Shown here: in pieces, positions 13,166 through 27,000 of the stretch
How positions within the stretch are numbered: the stretch's first letter is position 1
Layout of the letters: the number at the start of each line of letters is the position of its first letter
NCBI RefSeq assembly: GCF_032854445.1
Contig: NC_088301.1
Location: forward strand, 41,031,187 to 41,095,186
Length of the DNA: 64,000 bases
Origin: Liolophura sinensis
Lineage: Eukaryota > Mollusca > Polyplacophora > Chitonida > Chitonidae
Direction: 5' to 3'
Program-made: the position numbers and the translations under genes
The notes under the pieces: generated by a model
The model's database searches: none
Told to the model about the DNA's origin: nothing
Seen by the model: only the letters and a program-made list of their open reading frames with translations

Positions 13166-15729
13166 AACCTATTTGCGGTTCACTGGATGGTCACACAATG
13201 ACCTGGTAGAACATAAATGCACAATGGGCGCTTAGCAATAACATACAGATGCATGCTGGTTACCTCTGTGGGTGCACGATGGTCTGGCGTGCGTTCGTGC
13301 ACCTCCGGAATATCTGTGTTAGATGGACCATGAATATCTATATATGACAAATGCACCATGGGTACTTAGCAATGTGATACTCTGGTCACTTCTAGGGTAG
13401 AAGGTTAGAAGAACCATTCATTGACCGAACAATATCAAGAGCAAACGAAGGATGGGGGCTTATCACTCAACGACATTTAGTACTTGCAGATGCCGTCGTA
13501 AAGGGTTAGAGTATATTTTCAGGAACATGTTGAAACTGGGACGGTATAGCTTGCAAAAGGTAAACACCCTCGTGTTGTGACCGATAGGAGATTATGCTGA
13601 AACAAACGCTCTGATCACGGATAGAAACAGTAGAACTGAATTTACGAACAATACAGGCATGGAAACAGACATTCGTATATACCAGCCTAAAATCGTAATG
13701 GACGGCCAGTATGAATAATCGCAAGACTATTAGGTTTTCACTGTAAATGGTAGATACACGGTTCGTATGGTAGCTGTCAGTGTTACATGCGAATTGCTTA
13801 CTTCAAAACGGTTACATAAACGTTGAAAATGATAGGCCTACATGTTGCACACCATGAACTATTTTGGAAACGTGTTGCTCATTGTTATACAAAGGCTGCA
13901 GTGTACACCTTTATACTTTTAATTATGGACGCGTTCTACACTGTTGGCGTATAAATAATTGTACTCATGTACACTTGCTCACATTAGACAAATAATTTCA
14001 AATGTTCGCTACACATTTCTGCTCATACAAATTCAATAAAGATATAAAGGCATTATATTTGTTTAAATATACGTGGTTTGAAATTTTACCCATTCAGCTT
14101 TCTCGCAGTAACTCAAGTGTTACAAAAATGATTGCTTGCTCTACAAGAAAAGTTTTTTAAAAAAAATTGCACCATGTGCTATATTCTTAGCTGATAATAT
14201 GAAGTATACACAGTCAACAAATAAAAATGGGTGTCTACGTCAACACCTTTAAATGATGTTCAAAAGGTACCTATATCTCCTTGAACACCCTTTGTTAACA
14301 CACGTTCTGCACATCGTTAATCAACGCTTCTTCCCAACACAGTTTAACAAAAGACTATTCTAGGTTGCGAAATTGAGCTGCATCATGTTACACCAGGGTT
14401 TCGAATTTGAAACTGATCTTCCACAATTTAACAAGATCATTCAAAATCTCCAACTGTGGTATTGATGACAGGACCACATATATTGAGATATTGAGAAGAC
14501 CTAGTTTTTTTACCTGATTTGTAAATGTCATGAAAAATACATCAAGAATATATACTTATTAATAAGGTTCAGTTCATGTCTTCAATACTTTAACAAGTAA
14601 ATATTTTCATGAAAATCAATTTATAGGGTTCAAAATCTGAGGTTTATATATAATGTATAATGTAGGTAAAGCCGTAACAAATATATCCAAGAGCTACAAT
14701 ATAATAATAGGCGTGTACTTCGTACACCAGTGTTTCTAAGCTACCATTTAACTACATGTAGACACCTTCTCACATTGACATTCCTGTATTGCCCCAAACC
14801 ACAATGTCTTCCACTCGTGAAAAAGTTATAGCTCCATCGTATCTAATTGCCCCTAGTTCCGGTTGCTATAGGGCCATATTAGTTTTAGTATATAACTGAC
14901 AAACTTGATATGAACAGTCGTTATAAAAACCCTTTTATTTAACTACTTTTTTCTTTTTCATTGTTTAATTTATCCTAAACTAAGAAAAATTTATCCTGAC
15001 AAAAAATCCTGACCTTAAAAATTTCGTTACGCTAGCTCCTCTGATTGTCTCAAACACAGACAAATGAGACTGGTACCTGTTTTAAAAACACCATCGTCAT
15101 GCATAGTCTGCAGAATCGGGGAGCATTAGGGAGTAAATGAGCTGTGTCACTGTGTACCTTGGACCTAATGTTAGACAATGAATTACAAGACTGTATATTA
15201 ATTACTGTATATAAACCAATAAATGAACAGATAAATAAATCAATAAATCAAATGAAAGAATGTCATATATCATACTTATTTTCAGTTTTAGATATCCATA
15301 TGTTGTCATGACATAAAACCAAAACGCTTAATTCGTCTCGGGATAGTATACCTTCAATCGATCATATTTTTACCTTTCTTCTTAGTGTCGTAGATAATTT
15401 CTTGTATATGGCGCATTTAGCATCTTTATCATAAATGTATGTCCATATCTATGTCAAGTTTCTTTTTTGAACACCTTTTCAAAGCACCCAATATATCGTG
15501 TGGTCAACAGCCTTTTGAACAATATTAACAACCATTTTTAGCATCGCCTAAGAGCCTAAATACACCTTGTTTTCATACTCCTTTAATGATATTCAACTGA
15601 CCGCCACACTTATATTTGATGATTGGCCGAGATCCTTTTGCTGACTAATATTTTAGTAGACCTATATAAACGACACTGCAGTATTTCTCACATATGTATC
15701 GAAGCCGATTGAGGACATTTCAATATGTT

Positions 15730-16184
15730 GACCTTTCTAAAACAGGGCGAGACAGCGAGGTAACGACATAGCGAAACGAGGTAAAGAAGCGTGGTAAATA
15801 TGCGAGCGAGCGAGGTAGCGAGATTAACATAATCTCGCTACCTCGCTGCGTCGCATCGCTACGTACCTCGCTGTCTCGCTGCTTCACTACCTCGACCTTT
15901 GCTAAGTTCCTGATTGTGTTCGGTGGATGCCGAGGCAGTGAGGTGGTGAAATAGCGAGGCAGCGAAGCGGGGTAGCGATGTAGCAAAGCGAGGTAGTGGG
16001 CTGCGAAATGACTCATCTTGCTGCCTTGCTTCACCACGTCGCCACCTCGCTACCTCGCTGTCTCGCCTCGCTAACTCGTTGCCTTGCTACCGCGCTTCGC
16101 TGCCTCGATCGCTTCGCTGCCACATTACCTCGTTAAATCGCTTCACTTCGCTGCCTCACTGTCTCGCCCGGTATAAGAAAGGTC
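15730..16184. mobile_element. Foldback (terminal-inverted-repeat) element built from GAGGTAGCGA units
   Basis: The ends are inverted: GACCTTTCT at 15730-15738 and AGAAAGGTC at 16176-16184. Just inside them GGGCGAGACAG faces its complement CTGTCTCGCCC. Between them lie many GAGGTAGCGAG- and CTCGCTACCTC-like units in both orientations. The best internal hairpin has perfect 18-bp arms (15809-15826 and 15830-15847) with a 3-base loop. No transposase is visible. It resembles a non-autonomous foldback or MITE-type DNA element, though the superfamily is not identified. Confidence 0.75.
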
Positions 16185-16470
16185 GAGATAGCGAGGTAAG
16201 GAGATGTCTCCTATCTGCTTCCATACCCAAGGGAATTAAGGTTTTCACATTTGGAATAAAATACAACATATCTCATGCAAACAAGAAATTATAAATGATA
16301 TGATAAACGCTTATAAATGATTTACTTGTTTTTTTAAGCGATTCTAAACATTTTTGAATTGAACAACTTCACGGTCAGGTTTTTGCATGGAGCAACCCGG
16401 AGTGGGCAGGGTAAACAACCAACCTTCACAAAGTACATGTACCCGTACAAAATCTCACTTTAACACTCAC

Positions 16471-16540
16471 CGTCAAGGGTTCCATAGAGCAAACGGTGAC
16501 CATGCTCGATCTTTTCTGGGTTCGACACTCTTGTAGCCAT
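16471..16540 (-). CDS. Probable first coding exon of GH20 gene A
   Basis: On the - strand an ATG at 16538-16540 opens MATRVSNPEKIEHGHRLLYG, and the exon reaches a strong GTGAGT donor after GACG. A TATA-like box lies about 70 bp upstream. The donor is in phase 1, the same phase as intron 1 of genes B, C and D. Spliced to exon 2 as printed, however, the frame fails, because exon 2 begins with eight A's and nine would be needed. A weaker donor (GTGTTA, exon ending at 16467) would keep the frame. Either the A-run is mis-called, the weak donor is used, or translation starts at the exon 2 Met (10398) and this exon is a leader. No signal peptide is encoded. Confidence 0.5.
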
Positions 16541-16607
16541 TAGTTTTCAATGTCGGAAAATAATACTGCATGCAGACTGGAGAGTTTATCTATCCTGGGA
16601 AACCTGG

Positions 16608-16620
16608 GCTATTTAAAAGG
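16608..16620 (-). promoter_or_regulatory. TATA-like box upstream of gene A exon 1
   Basis: Read on the - strand the segment is CCTTTTAAATAGC, about 70 bp upstream of the ATG at 16540. The spacing would allow a transcription start near 16580 and a short 5' UTR. This is inferred from sequence only. Confidence 0.4.
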
Positions 16621-18012
16621 GTTCCGTTTTGATCTATAGGAGTCTTTTAACAGGGTATTTCACTTGCGTGGTCAGTTGTCGTTTACTTCCATCGCTTTCT
16701 CTCCTGATAGCTTTATCGGCCAGCAGTTCATTTTATCAGTCGTTCATTCTAGTTGTGGTTCGATTTGTCCGTGGTTCGATTGGTTGAGGTTTCGATGGGC
16801 CGTTTTTACTTAATTGGCGAAAGGATTTGAAATGAGTTAATTGTTAATTGTTAATTGTTCAGAAGTTCAGTCAGTGTAAAATGCAAAATCAATCTTTGGT
16901 GTTATATGCACGGTTTAATCCCGGGAATTTGCCGATTCCCCCGATCTCACGGTTTGTGGGTCCTTGGTGACAACTTATTTTCCACTGATTATATGGCGTG
17001 CTATTCTGTGTGTCATACTGGTTGGGAAAGTTTGTTAGCATCTTGCCAATGTTCGTTAGTTTACTACGGCACTCACGTTTCCTACACCCATAAAGACAAC
17101 TGACACCTTAAATGAGAACGAAATGAATTAAAGGTTAAAACACACTTATCAAATAAATATATAAACATTTGTTCGGTTGCTCATATGTTGAGTTCCGGTT
17201 CATATGAACACTGGTTGATTCCTTAGACCGTTCATTACTTTGGTGGATTGATTGGGTGGCGGCTGTATTAGTCATCGGGCGATGCTGTGATTCCTTTCCA
17301 ATAGAAACAGAGAGCTACAGGCCCTATATAGCAGTAGTAAAGTAGTGGATCAGTTAGTCATATGCTGGGTTGACCGGATAAATTGCTTTCACACCGAAAT
17401 ATCATAAATACTACAGTTTTCAGGTCTCACCACACTAAAAGAAGCTTACAAACTTCATTGTTTACACAAAAGGGTGGACTGTGTGTATTTATAACGCTCT
17501 ATGTACGGTAGAGGAAACAGCACAAGGCGCTATGGTGGCTGACAAAAGTTCTCTCCCCACCTTCCAGTGGCTCAAAATCCGGCACACGTGATCAAGGTGA
17601 GACAGCGTTTGTGTGGTTAGATGGAACGTAAGCTTGCCGGCTGGTATCTAGGCCTGATCCTCCAGTTCGGCAGGGACTGCGGTGTCGGCTAGTGGCGAAA
17701 ACTTGCCGAGTTAGCTTTAATACAGTGGCGACGTATTATGTTGTAGCTGATTGGACGGAGCGCGCAGTACTTATAACCCGATACTGGAAGCAAAGGTTAA
17801 GTCGAAAAGCTGAAAGCGGAAAGAACACACGTGTGGATGTAGTCAAGTTGGAAAACCAGGAGGACCGTTATTTTCCCGTGTAATACATCATACTGTCATC
17901 TCGAAGGAAAATGTTTTGAAGGCTGTAAACGTTCGAGAACCTCTTCTGTAACTTAAAAGAAAAGTTAGCAGATAATTAGGCAGCACGGGTCAAAGGTGTA
18001 CGTAAACCGACA
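16621..18012. other. Divergent intergenic region between GH20 genes A and B
   Basis: About 1.4 kb separates the oppositely oriented 5' ends of A and B. No coding exon was recognised. Toward gene B there is an ATTGG (reverse CCAAT) near 17750 and TTATAACCC near 17770, a possible core promoter placing a start near 17800. Another TTTATAACG lies near 17490. Head-to-head placement allows shared regulation, but no specific operator can be named. Confidence 0.5.
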
Positions 18013-21000
18013 ATGAAGGTGGATACATTTTTGGTTCACTGTGGACAAATCCTAGTCCTGCTCTTGTGCACACGCAAAGGTAAGTAGATCAGCATAGGTA
18101 TACATGATTGTACCCGCTGAGGAGCAAGCGTATATAGCCCAGTGCATGTCATTGGCTTTGTATCAATTTAATATCCCCGTAAGGATATCAGCTATGCATA
18201 TGCAGACTTTCTTCACTATATATTACACAACCAGATAGATGTTTTAACCTGTTTATAAAACAACTCCGTGATGGCAACGTTCAGCAGCAAGTTGTGCAAC
18301 TGTGGTTGACGTGTCAGAAAATGAAATTCTAACCAGCAAATTTTATAACGGCAATACATACCTCTGCATCAGTACGAACTACTGTGAATCTCGGAACAGG
18401 CCTATATCAGTGGCCAATGCAGAAATTTCATCAGGTTGTATGCCTTAAAACCCCAGCTGTATTATTTAATTAACATCATTTCATGTGACACTTTAAGTGT
18501 CATAAATGTGATGAATATAAGACATGTTTGTATGCGAGTATAAATCGGCCAGGTTGGAGGCATCACGTACTTACGTGTCAAGAGGCATGTAACGTGGTGA
18601 TGTATATGAGCTGTACTTCCACAGGAATGCGTGTAAACATATGTATTTTGGTGATATGAACACCAACATGTATTTTATACCTACGTGACCCGCCGAATAC
18701 GGCTCAGCTATACATGATCACCATCATTAACTTTCCTATTGTTGAAGTCATTGTGTCGAGTTCACCCAAAGAGGGAGAATGCGTTGATTATAGAGGTTGA
18801 CGTTTTTGTCCAGAATGGAGAAAAAAACAACTTTTTCACACATCCATATTGTGTGTAAGGGACAGGGAAAAATTCCATTCACAAGATTTTTATTGAAATC
18901 TGTTCATATTCTTGAATGTCGTGAATTGTGTTGTATTCAGGTGTCCAGGTGAATGAAGAAAGCTTTGAAAACTGCCATTATTATTGGAAACGTACCACAC
19001 CTGTAAAACTGAAAGTTACAAATATGACAGTTTAAGTGCAAAATGGTATTCGGAGAAAATAACAAACATGTATATATTATCTGGCAGTTGATGTTTTTGC
19101 ATGAGACAAGTTTGTACAAGTCACGGAATCTCGTGGCTTCTCGCAGTCGGCGAGATCGTCGATGGATGTAAACGTGATTATTTAGTGGTTGGCATCACTA
19201 AATATACATTCTGAACTCTTTTGTTCAATGCCTGGTTTATCTCTTCGTTTTGCAAATAACACGTTGCAACAGAGGGCAAAAATACGTGAAAGAAATTTTC
19301 TGTTCTCCTGACATTTTACTGACTACTGCTCAAACAGGTATATAGGAATTGCTGAGTGACAGCGATACCTGACAGAGGATCACGTTGGCAAAACAAACGG
19401 CAGCAAAAACACTGGAATTTTGACGTTCTGCCGGGCGTGAAAGTGGGAGGAACTATAGAGAGCACGCCCAGATATTGCCTAACTCTACATAATATACAGA
19501 CGAGGAGAGGCACGAAGGGCAACACCCTGAATTTCCTCAAGTTTAGAATTATTTATTGATTAATATTTAGGGCACAGTACATACGAATATTTCATCAGAA
19601 AATTACACGATCCAGGTTTAAATTTATTTATTTATTTATTTGATTGGTGTTTTACGCTGTACTCAAGAATATTTCACTTATACGACGGCGGCCAGCATTA
19701 TGGTGGGTGGAAACCGGGCACAGCCCGGGGGAAACCCACGACCATCCGCAGGTTGCTGAAAGATCTTCCCACTTACGGCCTGAGAGGAAGCCAGCATGAG
19801 CTGGACTTGAACTCACAGCGACCGCACTGGTGAGAGGCTCCTGGGTCATTACGCTGCGCTAGCGCGCTAACCGACTGAGCCACGGAGGCCCCCAGGTTTA
19901 AATACGCGTGACGGAAATTGGCGAGATGTCTGTGAGGCCTACCTCACGTATGTCTGATAAAACAAAACAAAATGTTGCTCGTCCTTGATATATTTATCTA
20001 AACATACAAAGGACTTACAGCATGGAGAGTAAATTTAGAGCTGCGACGACAGTGTGATGCCTGTATTTGGAAAATTACAGGCTTAATCGGCCAGAGGCAT
20101 TTTTTTCTGACGTGCTTTGTAACTCAATAAACAAACTTTTACTTAAGAATTCTTAAAAGACCACAGGATGTGCTCTATGGTTAAAAGGCAAAACAGGGCT
20201 CACTTGACGTAAGCGGAAACGGACGCGTCCTTGGGCTAAGGAAATAGTTCACGATTGACTGGTTAAAATGGAAAATTATTCTTTTTAAATTGCTGTGGGA
20301 TGTTTTATCGAAACATGTATAAATTTGGTATAGTGCTGTCCTTTCTTTTAAGCGTGCAAGGCAGTGCTGAGGTACCATGATGCCGGTAAACATCAATTTG
20401 AAACAACATATGCTTCGAGAAGACGGATGACCCAGTAATTTATTTATTTGATTGGTGTTTTACGCCGTGCTCAAGAATATTTCACTTATACGACGGAAGC
20501 CAGCATTATGGTGGGTGGCATCCGGGCACAGCCCGGGGGAAACCCACGACCATCCGCAGGTTGCTGTCAGACCTTCCCACTTACGACCGGAGAGGAAGCC
20601 AGCATGAGCTGGACTTGAACTCACAGCGACCGCAGATGACCCTGTAAAGATTAACATATAACCTTGTGGCCCTATATGGTATTGTAGCTACTCATGGGAT
20701 CTCCTGTGGCGAAATGGAACAAAACAACACATCGTGAAGCTGAACATCGCTGTGACCAGTGAACTTTGACGATCTGTTTTATAGCATGGTCATAGTGGTA
20801 TCTAATTCAGCGTAACGAGGGGCCATACAATCATTCATGTTATACATAACATGAATGGGGCCATTCTAAATCATAATCAAAGCGACTGAGATACCCATAT
20901 ATTACTACACCTGTGAATAATTCGTGGATTAAGTTTGAAATTTGAGCTTAATTGGATTGTTTTCACAGCGTCATAGAAAACTGTTGGCTGACTTCTCCCT

Positions 21001-24000
21001 TATAATGATACCAGCTTTACTTACTACCTATGAATTACTCATGACATAGTTACTTGGGAACTGGTATTTTAAGGTGCATTGGAAATAGGTCATATGATCA
21101 TTGACTTGGAACGTCCGTTATGGGTTACAAGTCAGTTGTATACCATATACGAATACGAATGTTGGACTGTTGGGTCGATGCTTATGTTCTGTATGTAGTT
21201 CTTAGACGTTCAGAGCATTTCGGAATTATTTCAGTTGAATGTTGTGAGGGCCCTCGCGTGGGGCATAATTTAGCAGTATAGCCTATATAAGGGGTAGTGG
21301 ATAACTAGATATTGAAAAGGAGGGGAGGATTTATTGGAATTAAACCTGTATTTGCAATGAACACTAGCGATTTCTTTTTTGTTCTCTGTAATGATTAGCC
21401 AACTAGTCTAAACAGCTATTTTACCCGTCCAATTTCGTTAGCTTCACGCTGTAGCTGAATGTCCCTCCATCAATATAGCATTTATTTATTTATTTGATTG
21501 GTGTTTTACGCCGTACTCAAGAATATTTCACTTATACGACGGCCGCCAGTATTATGGTGAATGGAAACCAGGCAGAGCCCGGGGGAAACCCACGACCATC
21601 CGCAGGTTGCTGGCAGACCTTCCCACTTACGGCCGGAGAGGAAGCCAGCATGAGCTGGGCTTGAACTCACAGCGACCGCATTGGTGAGAGACTCGTGGGT
21701 CATTACGCTTCGCTAGCGCGCTAACCAACTGAGCCACGGAGGCCCCCTCGATATAGTAGAGCTGCAGTACTGAATAATCCCACATTTGCCATAGATTTCG
21801 TATCTGACTGATGCTTCATTCAAGTGCAAGATCTATATATGATGCATGGAGGTGGCTTGCATACAAAGTAGAATCATTTCCTCAGTTTCATCAGTTAAGT
21901 TTGCGACGGCCTACAGGTAAAATACCCTCTATTTATTATGTATATAAAGGTGAAATGTAAGGATTTCCTTCACTGATAAAAGTGATATCTGACTGACTAA
22001 TGTTAGACATCCCTTTTGTTATTACACTCCCCGACCCCAAGACGTCAAAAAGAAACATTTTGTTCTGTGACCTTATTATCCGAGCTTAGAAGAATGACGT
22101 CTTAATACGAGTTCAGTCAACTTAAACATTTTTCTTACGTCACGCAAGAAGACTCAACGTCATGTGCGTTGTCACGCTATAAATACAGGTATGTGAAGGC
22201 CTACAGCTAAAACATTGCTTAAACTTGTTCAAATACACAAAATCACGATATTGTCAAAAGATAAATAATAAACAGAATATTGCATAGGGAATATTGGATA
22301 TCATAAATTTTTTTTTCTCGTGAAGGTGGAAATGATAACCACTTGACGCTTGGTGTTTTTACCTCTCACTAGAAAAATATTCAACCTTCACACACAAAAT
22401 AATCTGTGTGACGCTAGAAGGCATTCTGTTATTATAACACAACATAAATTTAGCAGATTATTTTTTTGAGAATACCATAGTTTTTATATACTGCAAATAT
22501 TATAATTTATGCTCCAAGCGCGGTACCCGCTTCCACAACTGAAACCCACATGAAACTCGATAAGGATTGGACTAGATCTGGCCAATCTCTGTTGTTTTCA
22601 CTCTGAAGTTCTCAGTTCATCAGCATATAAAATATTGCATCTACCTGCATGTATGATGCATGTTTATACGAGTGTATAGTTTTACATTCAGTAAGACTAG
22701 AAACAATTTTCTATTTTATTCAACCACAAGTATCATTAAGGGCCAGAGATTATAGTTTATATCTAAGCAAACCGTACGTCTGTACGAGGCGTACGTATCT
22801 CTGTAGGCCTATATGTCTCTCGGCTAAATCGCTTTTGGTATCGGTGTTTCAAGCAAGATATAATACTTGGTTTGTCGAGAATACCACGAATTCTCAACAT
22901 TTGTCAGTCGCTCGCTGTCTAATCCGCATTTACTTCAGGTTGAAAACTCACTGTGTACACAACGAACAAGCCTCTCCAAGTGGTCTCATGTACCTGTGAC
23001 ACGGGCATCTTTATCAACAAACGGCAGCCATCTTTGTGTGCATGTTACGAGTCGCAGCAGAGGCGTGGTCAGCACTAGTCACGTACGTCACAGACTTGGT
23101 GCGACCATTTTAATGAGAAAGGTGACATTGCTTTCATTAAATGATCTCTGAAAAAAACACCCCAGCCTAAAATATCACGCGCCCAAGCTTTCTTGTTTAC
23201 AGTTGTGCTCAGTAGAAATATTTTCAGCATAACTTCATGGTTTAAGTTTCGTAAGAGACTTTGTAAATATGTGACATAAATTGTAGGTCTGAATGCTTGT
23301 CAGTGAATAAAGTGAATCAGTTTTTCACGCGATTTCAAGGAAATCTAGATACTGTTGAGAGCATTATATTAAACAACATCTACTACCAATAGCGACGATG
23401 TTGAGGCCTTAAATTCCACGGTTCCGTATATGTATAGGCAATGTATACAAGTGTATTAAATTAAAGTATATTCACCTTCATGTAGATGTGAGAAGGAAAA
23501 ACTCACTGTATCGCAAATGTATAAGAATCGAGCCAAATTGTCGAGCCAGGATCGTCTTGCATTCCACTCGTGTACCTTCACCTAACGAAGCCATTGATAT
23601 AAATGCATTACAAGGTATTGTTACAAATGACTTTGAAAGGATCCTAGAAATGAGAAAAATGTAAACGTTATTTTTCGTGGAGTACTATGGTTTTAATTGG
23701 GCCTATGTATAGACTTGTATAATAGTCTGCATTAATCATAACCCAGGCCCATCCCAGGCCCATCCAAACAAACATTTATCTTGCTTCCAGTCAGCCATAG
23801 AACAACTATATAGGTATAAAGAGAGAGAGAAAGTGTTCCGTGTGTGCACATCGTTCGACGCACATCGTTACTGGTTGTGCGCCCTGGGTCACATTTGCAC
23901 GTGGTTAGAATACCTCTCCGTGCGTCGAGGCCCTGAACAAAGATGCTGGACCAGGGCTTACACAGCGTACAGATCTATCTTGACAGCAAGCTTGTACATT

Positions 24001-27000
24001 ACTGGAGTTGGATATTTTAGATTGTCCCAATTGGCACAGGTAATGCGCCACGCATACTTCGTACAGTTACCCTCAAGTAAATCACTGCTTATCATCGGGA
24101 CTGTAGGACAACGGCAACGTTAACCTTTTTACGTTTATCTAAATTTCGTCTTGAAGTCTTGGTGGTGGCAAACTTCTTTGCTTATAAGCACGTGTAGATA
24201 GCGTCCCACTACCAAATGTCCAAAACATGTATTAATCTAAATCTTCAGTGTAAAATAAAGTACGACTGATTATTTTGATCTTTTATAAATTGCAACACGT
24301 AGCTAAATCTCCATGAAGTTATTCGTGAAGATTTTCTTGACGAAACCTTTCCTGTGCTTGCGGATATTTTTTATGCAAGAGTATTGATGCATAAATTTGT
24401 GTATTCTAACATCCGGGATTTCAGCCAACAAACGACGATAGTGTAAATTTGCAGAGATCACACGGCTTATGCATCCGAGCCGATAACGTAGCGTTCTTGT
24501 CATAGCTAACAACACTTTCGGTCAGTTCTTTAGCTTCATGCACAAGAACCGCTGACAAAATAACATGGGGTGTGAGATGAGATACATTCCACACTCACTT
24601 TTAAAATATACTTATCATTGTCACCGCGTCTGTGCAATTGTTTACATCTCTATCGGAGAACAATCTTTATTTGCCCTTTAAAAATAAAAGCAATGAAGTC
24701 TTGACTGATATGTTATGTGCCCGTCTTTGTGTGTGTAAGGAATCTAAGAGCATCTTTACACTTGTCTCTATGGGGATACATTTTCCAGCTGTTTCAAATG
24801 AAACGCAATTGGATTTCTTTCTAACTGTGTACGGCATTTACTTTCACGCCCTCATAAACATGTCAGAGGAATGACTGGCGCTCCTTCTCAGGACAGAATA
24901 TAGATTTTCATGGTCAGTATATTTAAAAAAATAACCGAGAGCGTTTGTTCAGTTAAGCACTTCCTTCTCTAGCGGTAAACAAAACTTTTTGTAATGTGAT
25001 TGTAAAAGCTGCTTACTGAAGGCCTGCATGGCAACTGACCGTTTGTTCTACCTATAGAAGGGTAAAGGTTATCATCTAAGCTCTATGATATCCCCTAGCA
25101 CGATGTATATATATACATCCAACTTTCGTTGTTCAAAGGCCAATGTAAGTGTTAACATGGCGTATAAGAGAGTAGGGTTTGCTGACATCTCTCCGCACCG
25201 AAGTACTTATTATGTGTGAGATAAACTGACATCATGCAGTTAAATATAGGGGGCTATATATCAACGAAGGTATGATCGTCGATCACATATGCACGACCTT
25301 GGCGCTCAGCACTGAGAGACTAGCGCAAGAGAACAGGACTGGTTGACAGATATCAGTAATATGTGACTGGGATGAATGTCTTCGGCATTATACTTAATTC
25401 AGAGCATGTAATTATAAGCATTATAAGTCGTCTTCGTAAGTGAGTGATGTTAGAATGTATTCTGTTATTATAACACAATATTCTATTATAGCACAATATT
25501 CTGTCCTATTCGACAGAATATTCTGTATATAGACATATAGATAGATTATTTAACAGAATAATCTGCTGCAATAAATTATAGTAGAATATACTCTAGTATA
25601 ACTCAGGCAACGGACTTCCTGTTAAATTTGACAGATTATTATTTTTTGAGAGTATATTATTGGGTACATCCTGTTAAAACTTTTAATTGCATGGATTAAT
25701 TGGGGTGCTGCCTCATATTAGGTCGTCTGTTGGTGATCAACATGAAAATATGATCGCCTCTCTATTCGAAGTATTATACTCGTAAACACTAAACCCATAC
25801 TAACTACACACTGCTATACTAGATGCGTCATCTGTTCAACCCAGCCTTATTCCAGCATGACTGCACAGATACTGGCCGAGATCTATTTAACCTGGGATAC
25901 ATAGATTGTAATTGATCGGCACATGTTCGATTTTGGGGAACCAACATTTCATTACAGACATAACATTCGGACGAGGATAAAAGACTATCTCTGAAAAAAG
26001 CCTTCATGTTTATTTATTTTTTTTATTTCATTGATGTTTTACACCGTATTCAAGAATATTTTACTTATACGACGACGGCCAGCATTATGGTCGGAGGAAA
26101 ACGGACAGAGCCCGGGGGAAACCCACGACTATCCGCAGGTTGCTGGAAGATGAGCACGCACAACGACCGCACCGGTGAGAGGCTCCTGGGTCATTGCGCC
26201 ATGTTAGCGTGCTATCCCCCACAGTCACAGAGGCCCCCTGAGTAAAAGAAGGTCGTACTTGTTCAGTGAGTGTACACAGTGACTTTTATACTGTAATAAT
26301 CTGGGGCGGACACTTATGATATGTATTTAAGCTGAGTTAACAGTGAATGGCGCATTTTAAGAACTGAAAATGTCTTTCTTGATAAATTTTTCAGTGAGAT
26401 ATGTACTATCTATATCCGTTATATTACTGTGTACATACTGCATTTTAAACACTCGTGACTCATGATAATGTTTACCATGTATTAAGTAAAATGCAAAATA
26501 AGATGTTTCCGAGAGATTAACGTAAAAGCGCTTAAGCTGACTTTATCACCGATTATCTGAATATACATTGTTTTAATATAATCTGGCTTCAGTTATGATG
26601 GATTTTCTTTGTACTGAGCTAGACATTATCAAATTGAGGTGAAATCCTTATTCCTTGTTATTTCAGTTGCCAGTGTGACACAAGCAGAGCTGGATTATAT
26701 GGGGACGTATTTAGAGATCAAAATAAAAACTGTGGACAATTTGATCTCTGAACTACAACATTTCAGAGCAGAGTTGACCCTAAAAAATGCTGGAACGGAG
26801 GTGATAAGAGGCGGTGACTGGGCCTTGTACTTCTGCTTCATCCGCCATATCGACAGACCGGACGAAGGAGAGCCTGAAACATGGGACTACCTCCAGTATG
26901 GCGTCAACTTCACGCATGTGAGTGGTTGCCTACATCGAATGGAGCCCACAGACAGCTTCCGGGACATTTCTCCTAATGGCGAGACCAAGATCACATTCCT

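Larger units (their letters stand above)
10406..16470 (-). other. Probable intron 1 of GH20 gene A, with repeats
   Basis: About 6 kb between the probable first exon and exon 2. It ends in a good acceptor (TTTGCTTTTTGCTTTCAG) next to exon 2. Contents: a degenerate SINE trace near 10645-10715, a TA microsatellite near 12008-12021, a 21-base G run at 12572-12592, a three-copy direct repeat near 13080-13165, and a foldback element at 15730-16184. No convincing coding exon was seen, but an intermediate exon cannot be excluded by eye. Confidence 0.55.
18080..26666 (+). other. Intron 1 of GH20 gene B (8.6 kb)
   Basis: Bounded by GTAAGT and TTATTTCAG. It separates the signal-peptide exon from the rest of the gene. 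It holds four SINE copies (near 19624, 20439, 21479 and 26008), a 12-bp-arm hairpin at 20832-20857, and two related AT-rich segments near 22420-22490 and 25450-25660. Open frames up to 116 codons occur (for example 22649-22999) but show no family features or splice context. Confidence 0.85.

Noticed and set aside
15720-16037. 105-codon open frame on the - strand
   Set aside because: Lies inside the foldback element; its low-complexity Arg/Ser/Leu-rich product reflects the repeat unit.
22649-22999. 116-codon open frame
   Set aside because: Lies within gene B intron 1, with no family features, start context or exon structure.
23833-24123. 96-codon open frame
   Set aside because: Same intron; composition is unremarkable and no motif is recognisable.
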